From contig CM035168.1 of assembly GCA_020205615.1 (NCBI GenBank), forward strand, positions 3,972,237 to 4,036,236: 64,000 bases of DNA. The letters are read 5' to 3'. Under the pieces are notes generated by a model, which was not told the DNA's origin, did no database searches, and worked only from the letters and a program-made list of their open reading frames with translations. The DNA is from Panax quinquefolius (Eukaryota > Streptophyta > Magnoliopsida > Apiales > Araliaceae). The position numbers and the translations under genes were made by a program. Below, in pieces: positions 22,726-32,015 of this stretch. Position 1 is the stretch's first letter. Each line of letters opens with the position of its first letter.

Positions 22726-23330
22726 ATTACGGGTAAGCTTATCATAAACTCTAGCGAAGTTTATACCTTATTTGATACCGGTTCTACCCATTCTTTTATT
22801 TCTCCTACTTGCGCTCAACGTTTAAATTTGACTCCGGAGAAATTGGACTTTGACTTATCTATTGAAACTCCGTTGGGAGAAACCTTCATTACATCCACGG
22901 TTTATAAGTCTTGTTTGATTCAAATCGATACCTGCACGATACCTGTCGATCTTATTTCTTTGAAAATACTTGCATTTGATGTGATTCTAGGGATTGATTG
23001 GTTAACTACTCATCATGCAAAAATTGATTGTTTTCGTAAGGTTATTAGCTTTCATATTCTAACCAACCTATAATGCGAATTCAAGCAAATAGAACCATTA
23101 AAATCAACCATAAATATCTCAAGCCATAAAGCTATTCGTTTATTAAAAAGCGGATGTCAAGCTTTCTTAGCTCATGTCACGGATCTAAACAAAAATACGT
23201 CGGTTTTGAATGATATTTCTATTGTTAATGAATTTTTCGGACGTATTCCACCAAGAACTTCTCGCCTACCCTAGAGCGTGAAATTGAATTTTGTATTGAC
23301 CTTGAACCCATTAAAACCGATTTCCAAAGC
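22726..23330 (+). pseudogene. protease of E2
   Basis: Continues the zinc-knuckle frame without a stop, as in a gag-pol fusion. [20 protein letters not shown] with the active-site Asp is at 22727-22785, and [16 protein letters not shown] at 22975-23025. The frame is lost after SFHI near 23060 by what looks like a single missing base. The linker to RT ([12 protein letters not shown] region, 23160-23200) is recognisable but shifted. Unlike N1 and G it has Lys, not TAG, at the gag/PR boundary. Confidence 0.86.
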
Positions 23331-24762
23331 CCCATATCGAATGGCTCCTATTGAACTTCGTGGAGTTAAAGACCCAACCGCAGGAATTGTTAGACATTGG
23401 CTTTATTCGTCCTAGTACTTCTCCTTGGGGTGCTCCTGTTCTATTCGTGAAGAAGAAAGATGGGAGTATGCAACTTTGTATTGATTATTGGGAGTTGAAT
23501 CATGTCACTATCAAAAATAGGTACCCATTGCCACGTATTGATGACCTGTTTGACCAGTTGCAAAGAGCCAAATTCTTTTCAAAGATTGATCTTCGTTCCG
23601 GATATCACCAATTGAAGATTAGAACCGATGACATTCCAAAGACGACTTTCAAAACTCGGTACGGACATTATGAATTCCTAGTCATGTCTTTTGGATTGAC
23701 TAATGCACCTGCTGCCTTCATGGATATGATGAACCAAGTATTCAAGGAATATTTGGATCACTTTGTGGTCGTCTGTATTGATGACATCCTTATTTATTCC
23801 AAAAGCCGTGAAGATCATGAGAAACACTTGAGGCTGATACTCCAAAAGCTTCGTGAATATAAGCTTTATGCCAAGTTGAAGAAATGCGAGTTCTGGCTTG
23901 AGGAAGTAGCATTCCTTGGGCATGTGGTATCAAGTCATGGAATATCTGTTGACCCAGCAAAGATTGAAGCCATTCAAAGCTAGGAAAAACCTAAATCAGT
24001 GACCGAAGTACGTAGCTTTCTCGACTTAGCTAGTTATTATCAGAGATTCGTGGAAGGGTTTTCTCGAATCGTTACTCCCTTAACTTAGCTGACTCGGAAA
24101 GATATAAAATTCGGTTGGAGTGAGGAATGCGAGAAGAGTTTTTCAGAACTCAAGAGGAGGCTCATTTCAAAGATTCGCTGTTCGACAAAACCATCCGCTC
24201 GAGAGGATTTGTCATCTGATGATGCTTGGGCAAAGGGTTGGGATGTGTTCTCATGCAACATGGGAAAGTCATAGCCTATGCCTCATGACAACTCAAAGAA
24301 TATGAGAGGAATTATCCTACTCATGATCTAGAGTTGGCAGTAGTCGTTTTTGCACTAAAGATTTGGAGGCATTATTTGTATGGGGAGAAAGTAGAGATCT
24401 TTACGGATCATAAAAGCCTCAAATATTTCTTCACCCAAAAGGAACTAAACATGCGACAGCGACGTTGGCTTGAACTGTTGAAAGATTATGATCATACCAT
24501 CCAATACCATCCTAGAAAAGCGAACGTGGTAGCTGACGCATTGAGTAGAAGATCATATGCGGGTACGAGTGCGATATTATCAACTCAAAGGCCCATTTTG
24601 TGTGAGTTAAAAAGGATGGAGATAGAGTTAAAGACTCTAGGGACCCACGTGATGATGGCGAATATACGAGTAGAACCGACTTTAATTGATAAAGTTAAAA
24701 AATTGCTCAAGCTACTCTGCACTTGGGAGCGTGATGCGTATGAAGAAGAAAGTGCAAGAAGG
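23331..24762 (+). pseudogene. RT and RNase H of E2
   Basis: RT is open over 23351-23983, about 210 codons. It shows [20 protein letters not shown] (about 23395-23455), [40 protein letters not shown] and the catalytic [11 protein letters not shown] at about 23775-23810, where most relatives have FIDD. A Trp-to-TAG change at 23980-23983 ends it and the RT tail continues in frame (KPKSVTEVRSFLDL). RNase H shows [14 protein letters not shown] (24320-24370), [11 protein letters not shown] (24398-24432) and [10 protein letters not shown] (24528-24560) with the expected acidic residues, although an Arg codon upstream is TGA (near 24287). The reading enters the IN linker and is cut at 24763 by an LTR fragment. 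Confidence 0.88.
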
Positions 24763-26203
24763 TATTATTTTTTTCATATTCATGAAGAGAACTTCTATTA
24801 TTCCATTCTTTATTATTCTGTTGGAATAACCTGTGTACACGGACTACCCTATACTTGGTGAAATTCTTCTGTCATTCCATTCTTTATTATTCTCGTTGGA
24901 ACATCCTGTCAATAAATTTACGTGGGACTGATTAAAATCTTTATTATTCATTGAAATATCACATCACGTGCGCTTTTACTGACAAAACTGGTTCCGTCTT
25001 TATTATTCTGTTGGAATATCTACATACATGCGCTTTTACGCTGACACGGGTTCCGTTATTTATTATTCTATCAAACATCCTGGTCGGTGCAAATTTTGCT
25101 CGACTGGTTCCGTTACTTATTATTACATTGGAATAACTTTGTCTGCCAATCTGCGCATGCATGGTGATTTCTTTTGTTATTCCATTCTTTATTATACTCA
25201 GTTGGTTAAAGTTTTGATTTCTATACTCCATGAAATTAGTGGAATATCCTTGATATTTGCGCTTCATCCAGTATCTTTTCATGAAAATATTCTTCTGAGC
25301 ATTATTGAATTTTACTCTACAAAGAAGTATCATGTTGACAATTTGGACGTTATTGGTTCCTGGACAAATTAATTCGTGAACTTGTTTTATTGAATTTTAT
25401 ATCATTGGCATCATCCTCATGTTTATATTATGTTGAAAGTCATCTGTAGCTTGTAGTGCATAGATGGACTTGGTATGATTATACCGAGGATTATTCGGTA
25501 TAATCATGGCCGTAATGTTACAAATGATGTGGTAAAAGTCCTCATTGGCCCGTAGTGCATTGATGGACGATTGTTGGCATGATCATGACCATTGATGAAT
25601 ACTGAAATATCCTTGGCCGTCTTCGCATGGATAATTTGTGGTCGTGACCTAATGAATATCCTTGGTAGTAGTGCGAGGGGATGATGTGGATTATTATTAA
25701 GTGAGTCTCGTGATAAAAGTGATGAAAAACCTTTTAAATCATAAAAGATAGTAGATTTTATTCTCTCTTGACTCTTTTAATGGATTGCTTGTTCAGCTGC
25801 AGATTAAACTTGATGTTTGCTATATTGTATCGGTTTTAATTGTTTAAGTCTAATGATAATTTATTCTTTATTATCTTAGTCATAATATTTCATTGGGCTA
25901 GTTGAGCTCGCCCTTTCTTTTTCCGTTCTCTTCGGAAATGAGAAGCGTATTTGGGACGAGTCCTGGGAAGCGGAGTGATGGTCCTGGGATGTAGTATTAG
26001 CTAGTAGTCCTCACTATAATACATTAATTAGTGTAAAAATAAATGTAATGAGGACTTATTCGAGATTAGATATTATACAGAAGGCGATGATTTGTATTAA
26101 AACTCACAAACTCTCTTGTTGTATAATTAAGATTGTATTTGTATTCTGTACCATGTATTTGGCGACTCAGAATAGGTGATGTATACCTATTTTGGGGGTG
26201 TCA
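24763..26203 (+). mobile_element. B-type LTR fragment inside E2 pol
   Basis: Runs from ATTCATGAAGAGAACTTC in the transcribed part to the LTR end TTTTGGGGGTGTCAT. It lacks U3 and TATA. It replaces about 700 bases of integrase coding sequence (zinc-binding part and two catalytic Asp regions, judged against F). No target duplication is visible, so it arose by insertion plus deletion or by a misjoin. It contains the ATTCCA...TGGAAT array (24790-25200) and a terminal hairpin (26007-26054). Confidence 0.87.
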
Positions 26204-26755
26204 TATTCTTACCATTGGTGGAGTTTTCCTACAACAACAGTTATCAAGCAAGTATTGGCATGGCTCCATTCGAGGCGTTGTATGGAAGAAAGTGTCGTTC
26301 TCCAGTATGCTGGGATGAGGTGGGTGACGTAACGTTGTTGGGACCGGAGTTGGTACGTATGACTACGAAAAAGATTCAAACGATCCGAAAACGTATAAAA
26401 ACCTCACATGACCGACAAAATAGTTATGTTGATCTTCATCGAAAGAACGTAGAATTCGATATTGGAGATCATGTGTTGTTATGTGTTGCTCCATAGAAAA
26501 GAGTTACGAGATTTGGAAAGAGAGGAAAGCTCAATCCTCGATTCATTGGCTCATTTTTTATCCTCGATCGAATAGGGACTGTAGCCTATAGACTTGCTTT
26601 ACCGCCAAGTATGTCTCGTGTTCATAACATTTTTCATATATTCATGTTACGTAAATATGTGAAAGACCCGAACCATATTATTGAGTTAGAATCAGATGAA
26701 ATAGCGGAAGATTTAACGTATGAAGAGGTTCCTGTTCAAATCTTGGATAAGAAGG
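26204..26755 (+). pseudogene. integrase C-terminal part and chromodomain start of E2
   Basis: Resumes in IN with the [17 protein letters not shown] block (26210-26265), [20 protein letters not shown] and [18 protein letters not shown] replaces the Trp of the [10 protein letters not shown] motif near 26494, and the frame after it carries the MSRVHNIFHIFMLRKYVKDP linker and the start of the chromodomain (EDLTYEEVPVQILDKKEH). It is interrupted after GAAGG/AACAT by element C and continues at 34447. Confidence 0.88.
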
Positions 26756-26760
26756 AACAT
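26756..26760 (+). repeat. target site duplication of C, left
   Basis: AACAT directly before TGTGAGACC. The same five bases follow the right LTR at 34447. Removing C restores the chromodomain reading GAACATATTCTACG seen in relatives. Confidence 0.93.
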
Positions 26761-27317
26761 TGTGAGACCCCAGATTTTATCAATAAAGATTTAAATTTTG
26801 TCGAAATAATTTTTTAATATTATGGTGTGAATTTGAGATAATATTATAGTTGTGGGTAGTATTTATAAATTTTGCAAAGTATGCAAGTGGTTATATTATA
26901 TTCGATTGGTCGGGGAATATTAGGTTTAGCGAGGGGAATATTAAATACAACTGACTCAATCATTGGTGGACCCCACAAATGTAATTATCATTTCGGATTG
27001 AGAAAACGAGAAAAATATTTTATTGAAATAACGGCGAAGGTTTTCTGGTGGATCTTTGTTGAACTACCGGTAGTAAAAAGTACAATGTAATATGTCGTGT
27101 GGTTGCATAGTATCACACGGTATTGATTATTGATGCTTATGTGAGAAGTCACTCAGTTTGATTCCATTATTGTCGATTAATAATATGAATTATTATAGCG
27201 ATAATGACGTTTTGTTTTATTCAGTATTATTAACGTAATAAGCGAAACATCTTTTATATAAAGCAGAATACTTTATTAAAGTTATTCTATAAATAGAATA
27301 TATTATATTTTATTATG

Positions 27318-27384
27318 CATAGTGTTGCATAGTGTTTTGCATAGTGTTTTGTATAGTGTTGCATAGTATTTGCATAGTAAAATA
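27318..27384 (+). repeat. TTGCATAGTG array in U3
   Basis: Five copies of GCATAGTG or GTATAGTG separated by TTTT or TT, about 130-190 bases upstream of the TATA box. Sister arrays lie at 32562-32625 and 35144-35210. The position suggests a U3 enhancer-like array, but that is inference. Confidence 0.75.
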
Positions 27385-27505
27385 TTTTATATAAATAGAA
27401 TATATGATATTTTATTTAAAAGATTTTGCTTTAAATATGGACCGTCAGATTAAAGTAAATCAATCTGGACCGTTCATGGATTAATTACTATGCATTCTAT
27501 TTTCC

Positions 27506-27513
27506 TATAAATA
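27506..27513 (+). promoter_or_regulatory. LTR TATA box
   Basis: TATAAATA in the context TTCCTATAAATAGAAGCTC, shared by B and C LTRs. Confidence 0.78.
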
Positions 27514-27717
27514 GAAGCTCATTCCTTCATTATTTTCTTTTACAATTTTGAAACTCTAGAGAGAAGTTATAGAGAGTTTATAGAGAGAAAATCTATAGAG
27601 GGAAAGAAGAAAAGTATTCCGCCACTTCACTTTTCCAATATTAGGTTCTTCTAAGGTAAGGGATATTATTTGTTGTACTGTAAAGGGTGTTATTCTTTCT
27701 TATTCATGAAGAGAACA

Positions 27718-28200
27718 CATTATTCCATTCATTATTATTACATTGGAATAACCTATAAAAGTGGCATACCCTATACATAACCTCATATACGCGACATACC
27801 CTATACTTGGTGAAATCCTTATATTATTCCATTCTTATTTATTCATTGGAATAACTCAGATCTGTGGAATCCCTTATACTTGGTGATCTTCTTACATTAT
27901 TCCATTCTTTATTATTACATTGGAATATCACATGCATGTGTTTTACAGGACACAGTTCCATTGTTTATTATTCGCATTTATTATTACATTTGGAATATCA
28001 CATGGTGTGTGTTTTACACAGGACACGGTTCCATTGTTTATTATTCAGCATTTATTATTCTGTTGGATCATCACAATGTTTTTGTGAATTTCACGACTGG
28101 TTCCGTTATTATTATTCATTGGAATAACCTGGCTATGCAAGTACCGCATGCACGTGGTGATTTCTTTTGTTATTCCATTCTTTATTATACCCAGTTGGTT
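27718..28200 (+). repeat. ATTCCA...TGGAAT hairpin repeats
   Basis: Repeating units begin ATTCCATTCTTTATTATT and end TTGGAATA, so each unit can fold on a 6-base stem. Spacers contain GGTTCCRTT and TGTGTTTTAC. Homologous arrays lie at 24790-25200, 32965-33440, 35565-36030, 37990-38410 and, in reverse, 45770-45960 and 57010-57480. Confidence 0.8.
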
Positions 28201-28975
28201 AAAACTTTGACTTCTATACTCCATGAAATTAGTAGAATATCCTTGATATTTGCATTTCATCCAAAGATATCTTTCATGGAAATATTCTTCCGATCATTCT
28301 TGAATTTTACTCTACAAAGCAAAGTATCTTGTTGACAATTTGGACGTTATTAATTCTGGATAAAATAATTCTTGAACTTGTTTTATTGAATTATTATGTT
28401 ATCATCATCATCCTCATGATATATTATGTTATCTTTGGCTTACGTGCATAGATGAACTTAGTATGATTGTGATCGAGGATCATTCGGTATAATCATGGCT
28501 TGTTATAAATGATGTGATAAAAGTCCTCGGTGGCTCTGTAATGCGTTGATGGATAGTTTTGGTATGATTATGACCGGGGGTGATTTGGTATAGTCATGCC
28601 CATTGATAATTTGATGAAAATCCTTGACCGTGAATACGGGGATGATTAGATATTGTGGTTTATTCATTAAACCGAGTCTTAGTGATAAAATTGATGAAAA
28701 CCTTTTAAAACCTAAAAGATAGTAGAGATTTTATTTTTACTTGACTCTTTTAATGGATTGTATATATTCATCATAGATTAAACCTGGTTGTCTATTGTAT
28801 TTTATCGGTTTAACATTGTTGAAGGCTAATGATAATTTATTCGCATTATCTTAGTCATAATATTTCTTCTTGGGCTAGTTGAGCTCACCCTTTCTTTCCT
28901 TTATTTCTTGAGGAAATGAGAACATATTTGGGACGAGTCGGGGAAAGAGTGATGGTCCCGAAGATAGCATTAGTA

Positions 28976-29021
28976 GTCCTCACTATTCATTAAATAGTGT
29001 GACAATAAATGTAATGAGGAC
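28976..29021 (+). repeat. conserved LTR terminal hairpin, C type
   Basis: GTCCTCACTATT and AATAGTG make the inner stem and GTCCTCA with TGAGGAC the outer one, about 170 bases before the LTR end. Confidence 0.75.
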
Positions 29022-29197
29022 TCTTGGGTATGGATATTGTCTAAATGACAATATTCCTATTAGAACTCTCGATTTATGTATTGTCGTATGTTATACCTGA
29101 CGGATGTATAATTAAGTTTGTATTTGAATTTATGTACCATGTATGAAGTGGCGACCCAAGATGGGTGACGTATACCTAATTTTGGGGGCGCCACGGT

Positions 29198-29211
29198 TGG
29201 TATCGAGCTTA
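29198..29211 (+). other. tRNA primer binding site of C
   Basis: TTGGTATCGAGCTTAGG directly after the LTR end, close to TGGTATCAGAGC with CAG reduced to CG. Confidence 0.8.
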
Positions 29212-29375
29212 GGATATGATCCTGGCCGAGGTTTGAGATAAGAACTAGGAGGGAGAGGCGGGAATTTCTTCAGTATGACCTACCTAAATTTATTTGGTAT
29301 TTAATTGGTCGGTCGTAGTATAGGATAATATGTGATATGTTAATTAACCCTTGTTTTGTGTGAAAGTGTTTGAGA

Positions 29376-29746
29376 ATGACATCCGAAAATGCTGAGATAA
29401 GCAATGAAGCACATAGAGAGTGTTGATTCAACTCAAACAAAAGGTAACGACCAACAACACGATAATAATCATATTGGTGGCAACGGTTATCGAACAATGA
29501 TAACCATCGGGGAAATTATCATGCTAAGAATGGTAACCACTTGATTGGTAATCATGGCAAAGATAATAGAAGTGGAAATTGCAAGAAGAGATGGTCATTT
29601 AGCTCAATTTTGTTGTGCACCAAAGTCAAGTCTAGGTTGGGACGGTGGCACCAAAGGTGGATATGGACAAAACAAAGTCGTTGGTTTTAGGAAGTGCATT
29701 TTCATGACTTCTCAAAAGCGAGTAAACCGAACGAAGTTATACGGGT
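29376..29746 (+). pseudogene. deleted gag of C
   Basis: Begins at the conserved ATG context with MTSENAEISNEAH. After some 15-20 codons it jumps to the Asn/Gly/His-rich linker near the end of gag. Some 240 codons of capsid are therefore missing. Only the second zinc knuckle remains in part (GHLAQFCCAPKSS at about 29600-29635). A TAG lies at 29747-29749, the position where intact relatives have Lys before PR. No functional capsid can be made. Confidence 0.82.
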
Positions 29747-30118
29747 TAGTTAATTATAAATCATGAAGTCTATACCTTATAAGATACAGGTTCTACCCAT
29801 TATTTTATCTCTCTTGCTTGCGTTCAACGTTTAAATTTGACTCTGGAGAAGTTAGACTTTGACTTATTGGTTGAAACTTCGTTAGTAGGAGCCTTCGTTA
29901 TCGCTTACTATTTTTAAATCTTGTTTGATTCAAATAAACACTTTCACGTTACTTCGTCGATCTTATCTTTTGAAAACACTTGCCTTTGATGTGATTTTAG
30001 GAATCAATTAGTTAACTACTCATCATGCTTTTCGTAAGGTTGTTAGCTTTTATATTCATAACCAACTTTGTTGTGCGAATTCAAAGTAACCAAACCACTA
30101 AAGTCAATCATTTGTCAT
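29747..30118 (+). pseudogene. protease remnant of C
   Basis: Matches PR from LVNYKS to the region before SSHKAIRLL. The active-site stretch is at 29785-29815 (DTGSTHYFIS after correcting a frame break), LTLEKLDFDL at 29840-29870 and the FDVILGI region at 29985-30010. A deletion removes part of the [10 protein letters not shown] stretch near 30028. Several frameshifts are present. Confidence 0.8.
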
Positions 30119-30310
30119 ATCAAGCCATAAGTAAAGAGCCCCGATCCTTTTGTTGTTGACTTCCTTGTGTGAAATGCACCAAAGCCGGACTTTTTCAGAG
30201 GCGACGTCGTGATGAAGATGGCAAGTTGATAGGTATCATTGTGAGGTGTTATCCGGGTTAAGGGATAGAAGTCACAGTTGGTATTAATTGACGTACTATC
30301 CAAGTCTTGG
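30119..30310 (+). other. shared extra segment, longest copy, in C
   Basis: Inserted inside the PR/RT linker between the SSHKA and LNDISI positions. It holds GTTGTTGACTTCCTTGTGTG, AATGCACCAAAGCCGGACTT, GAAGATGGCAAGTTGATAGG and two tandem versions of a roughly 50-base unit around TGACGTACTATCCAAGTCTT. The reverse copy in H (60382-60545) has the same flanks. No frame is open in all copies and I do not recognise the origin. Confidence 0.75.
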
Positions 30311-30475
30311 ACGAGAGTAATGATTTTGAATGATATTTCTATCATTAATAAATTTCTTGGCGTATTCTTGAAGACTTCCTAGCCTACCCTAGAACGTGAA
30401 ATCGAATTTTGTATTGACCCCAAAGACAAAAAACCCATTTCTTAAACCCTCAAATATTTCTTCAACTAAAAGGAT
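30311..30475 (+). pseudogene. RT start fused to RNase H fragment in C
   Basis: Reads as the LNDISIINKF linker, then the RT N-terminal region up to the KPIS motif (about 30440). It then passes directly to the SLKYFF motif of RNase H (30452-30475). The body of RT is deleted. H (60255-60380, reverse) has the same fusion point. Confidence 0.78.
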
Positions 30476-31943
30476 CATTTACGTGGATTATGATGAAAGT
30501 CATAATAAAAGTATAGAACTGATGAAAATCATGGGTATATGAAGTATTAGTAAGTTTTATGATGAGTTATGTTGGTTAGTATGTGAAAACATGAAAGTTT
30601 CTTAGAAATCACAAAGAGTTGAAAATCAGATTTTGGTGAAAAACGTAACATAAAATTCAATTGACCATATCTCTTATTATATTTTGAATTTTTGAGTATG
30701 GTTAAGTCCTAGAGTTAGATCTATGAGTTACCTAACTAATCCAAGTGAAATCAATGAAAAAGGTGTTGTAGATTTTCGTGTGGACTGATTTTAGCAAAGG
30801 AGTGCAAAGCTGCAAAAACCGAAAAAAGTCATTGCCATGATTTTAGAGGGCTGTTTTGGCCACTTAAATTATGAGAAAAATTCTGGCCTTTTGGGACATG
30901 AAGGTATAAGATATAAAGTACCTCCTGTCCAAAAATGAGCTCATTCTGACTTAAAATGAGCAAGTTATGACTATTTCAATATTTAGGTTTTTATGACGAA
31001 AAACACTATAACCGAGTTCTATAACTCAGATGACCATGAAATTTAAACCTGAAGCTCACGTTAACATGTGTAAGGTCCTGTCAAGATTTGGGAATTTTGG
31101 AGTTAAACTTGAGGTAGCTAATTTCTTAAGGAATTAATTAGAAATTGATTTTTGAAAAATAGTAAATGAATTTTAAAAATTTGAGAAAATATATTTTCAT
31201 TATGGGACTATATTATGCTAAATCCTAGAAAAGAAATATTTTTGGGACTGATTTGGTATTTTTCATGAAAATAGTTTAATTACTGAACATATGAGTTAAA
31301 TATGTTATGTGAAGTAACAAAGTTGAAAATAGGATTTTATGGCTAGAGAATCCTATATAGTAGTATATGCATATTTTTTGAGGATTTGATAATTGGTGAT
31401 GATATCTTATGAGTATGGCATTTTGAATGATTAAATGCATTATATGGTAAAGCGTAAACAATTGAGATAAATTGTTTATAAATTTAAGAAGTGATTAAAA
31501 TATTGTTATAATATTAATGATATTAGATTATGAGATTATTAAGTGATTGATAACATGGGGATATTCTTGAATCCTGGATAAATTATATTATAAATATTTA
31601 ATATTTATCCTTTATCTCATTTGATTGATTCTTTATATCATTATCCTCATGTTTATATTATGTTGAAAGCATCTGTGGCCTGTAGTGCATAGATGGACTT
31701 GGTATGATTATGACCAATGATTATTATGTATAATCATGACCGTAATTGAAAACACGAATATCCTTTGCCAGTAGTGCATGGATAATTCGTGGTCGTGAGA
31801 CTATTAAGCTGCGTCTCAAAGATTATTGGTTTCTGATTGTATATCTTTAGCTTTGAAAGTGCAAAAAGATGAATTGTTAATGAATATCTTTGGTAGGATT
31901 GCAAAGATGAATTTAATGTTTTCAACGATAAAAGGTATTCAAG
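30476..31943 (+). repeat. non-coding repeat block inside C, origin unclear
   Basis: Replaces RNase H, IN and most of CHD. From about 31120 to 31560 it matches the reverse complement of 360-840, the unusual end of the LTR at the window start. From 31600 to 31930 it is B-like U5 with CATCT...AGATG and ATCCTTTGCCAGTAG hairpins. 30476-31120 has no match elsewhere in the window and no long reading frame. It may be part of an LTR of a fourth family. Confidence 0.65.
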
Positions 31944-32003
31944 GTATCTTCACCTCTTATCATACTGTGTATCGCACCCTAATTTCGAGGGCTGAAATTC
32001 CAT
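31944..32003 (+). pseudogene. last codons of pol in C
   Basis: Matches the end of the chromodomain tail (RYLHLL, HPNFEG-like) directly before the polypurine tract. Only about twenty codons remain. Confidence 0.75.
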
Positions 32004-32015
32004 AAGGAGGGAGAT
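32004..32015 (+). other. polypurine tract of C
   Basis: AAGGAGGGAGAT before the LTR start TGTGAGACC. Confidence 0.85.

Larger units (their letters stand above)
26761..29194 (+). mobile_element. C-type 5' LTR
   Basis: About 2434 bases, starting TGTGAGACCCCAG and ending TTTTGGGGGCGCCAC, followed by a PBS. It is near-identical to 32016-34446 apart from scattered indels. It has a TTGCATAGTG array in U3, TATA at 27506, GAGAGAA-rich leader sequence, ATTCCA...TGGAAT repeats (27720-28200), the AGTTGAGCTCACCC block (28876-28891) and a terminal hairpin (28976-29021). Confidence 0.93.

Noticed and set aside
21520..24762. Endogenous pararetrovirus (caulimovirid) origin of the gag-PR-RT block
   Set aside because: LTRs, tRNA-Met PBS, integrase after RNase H, chromodomain tail and 5-bp target duplications all fit a Ty3/gypsy chromovirus. 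No movement protein is seen.
27880..28335. A 151-codon hydrophobic, Tyr-rich frame resembling a membrane protein, with similar frames at 33043 and 35599
   Set aside because: It is produced by the ATTCCA...TGGAAT repeats of the LTR. The frame is not kept between copies.
30476..31120. Possible host gene exon in the unmatched block
   Set aside because: No frame longer than about 60-76 codons, no recognisable protein and no splice-like arrangement. The neighbouring part matches a repeat.
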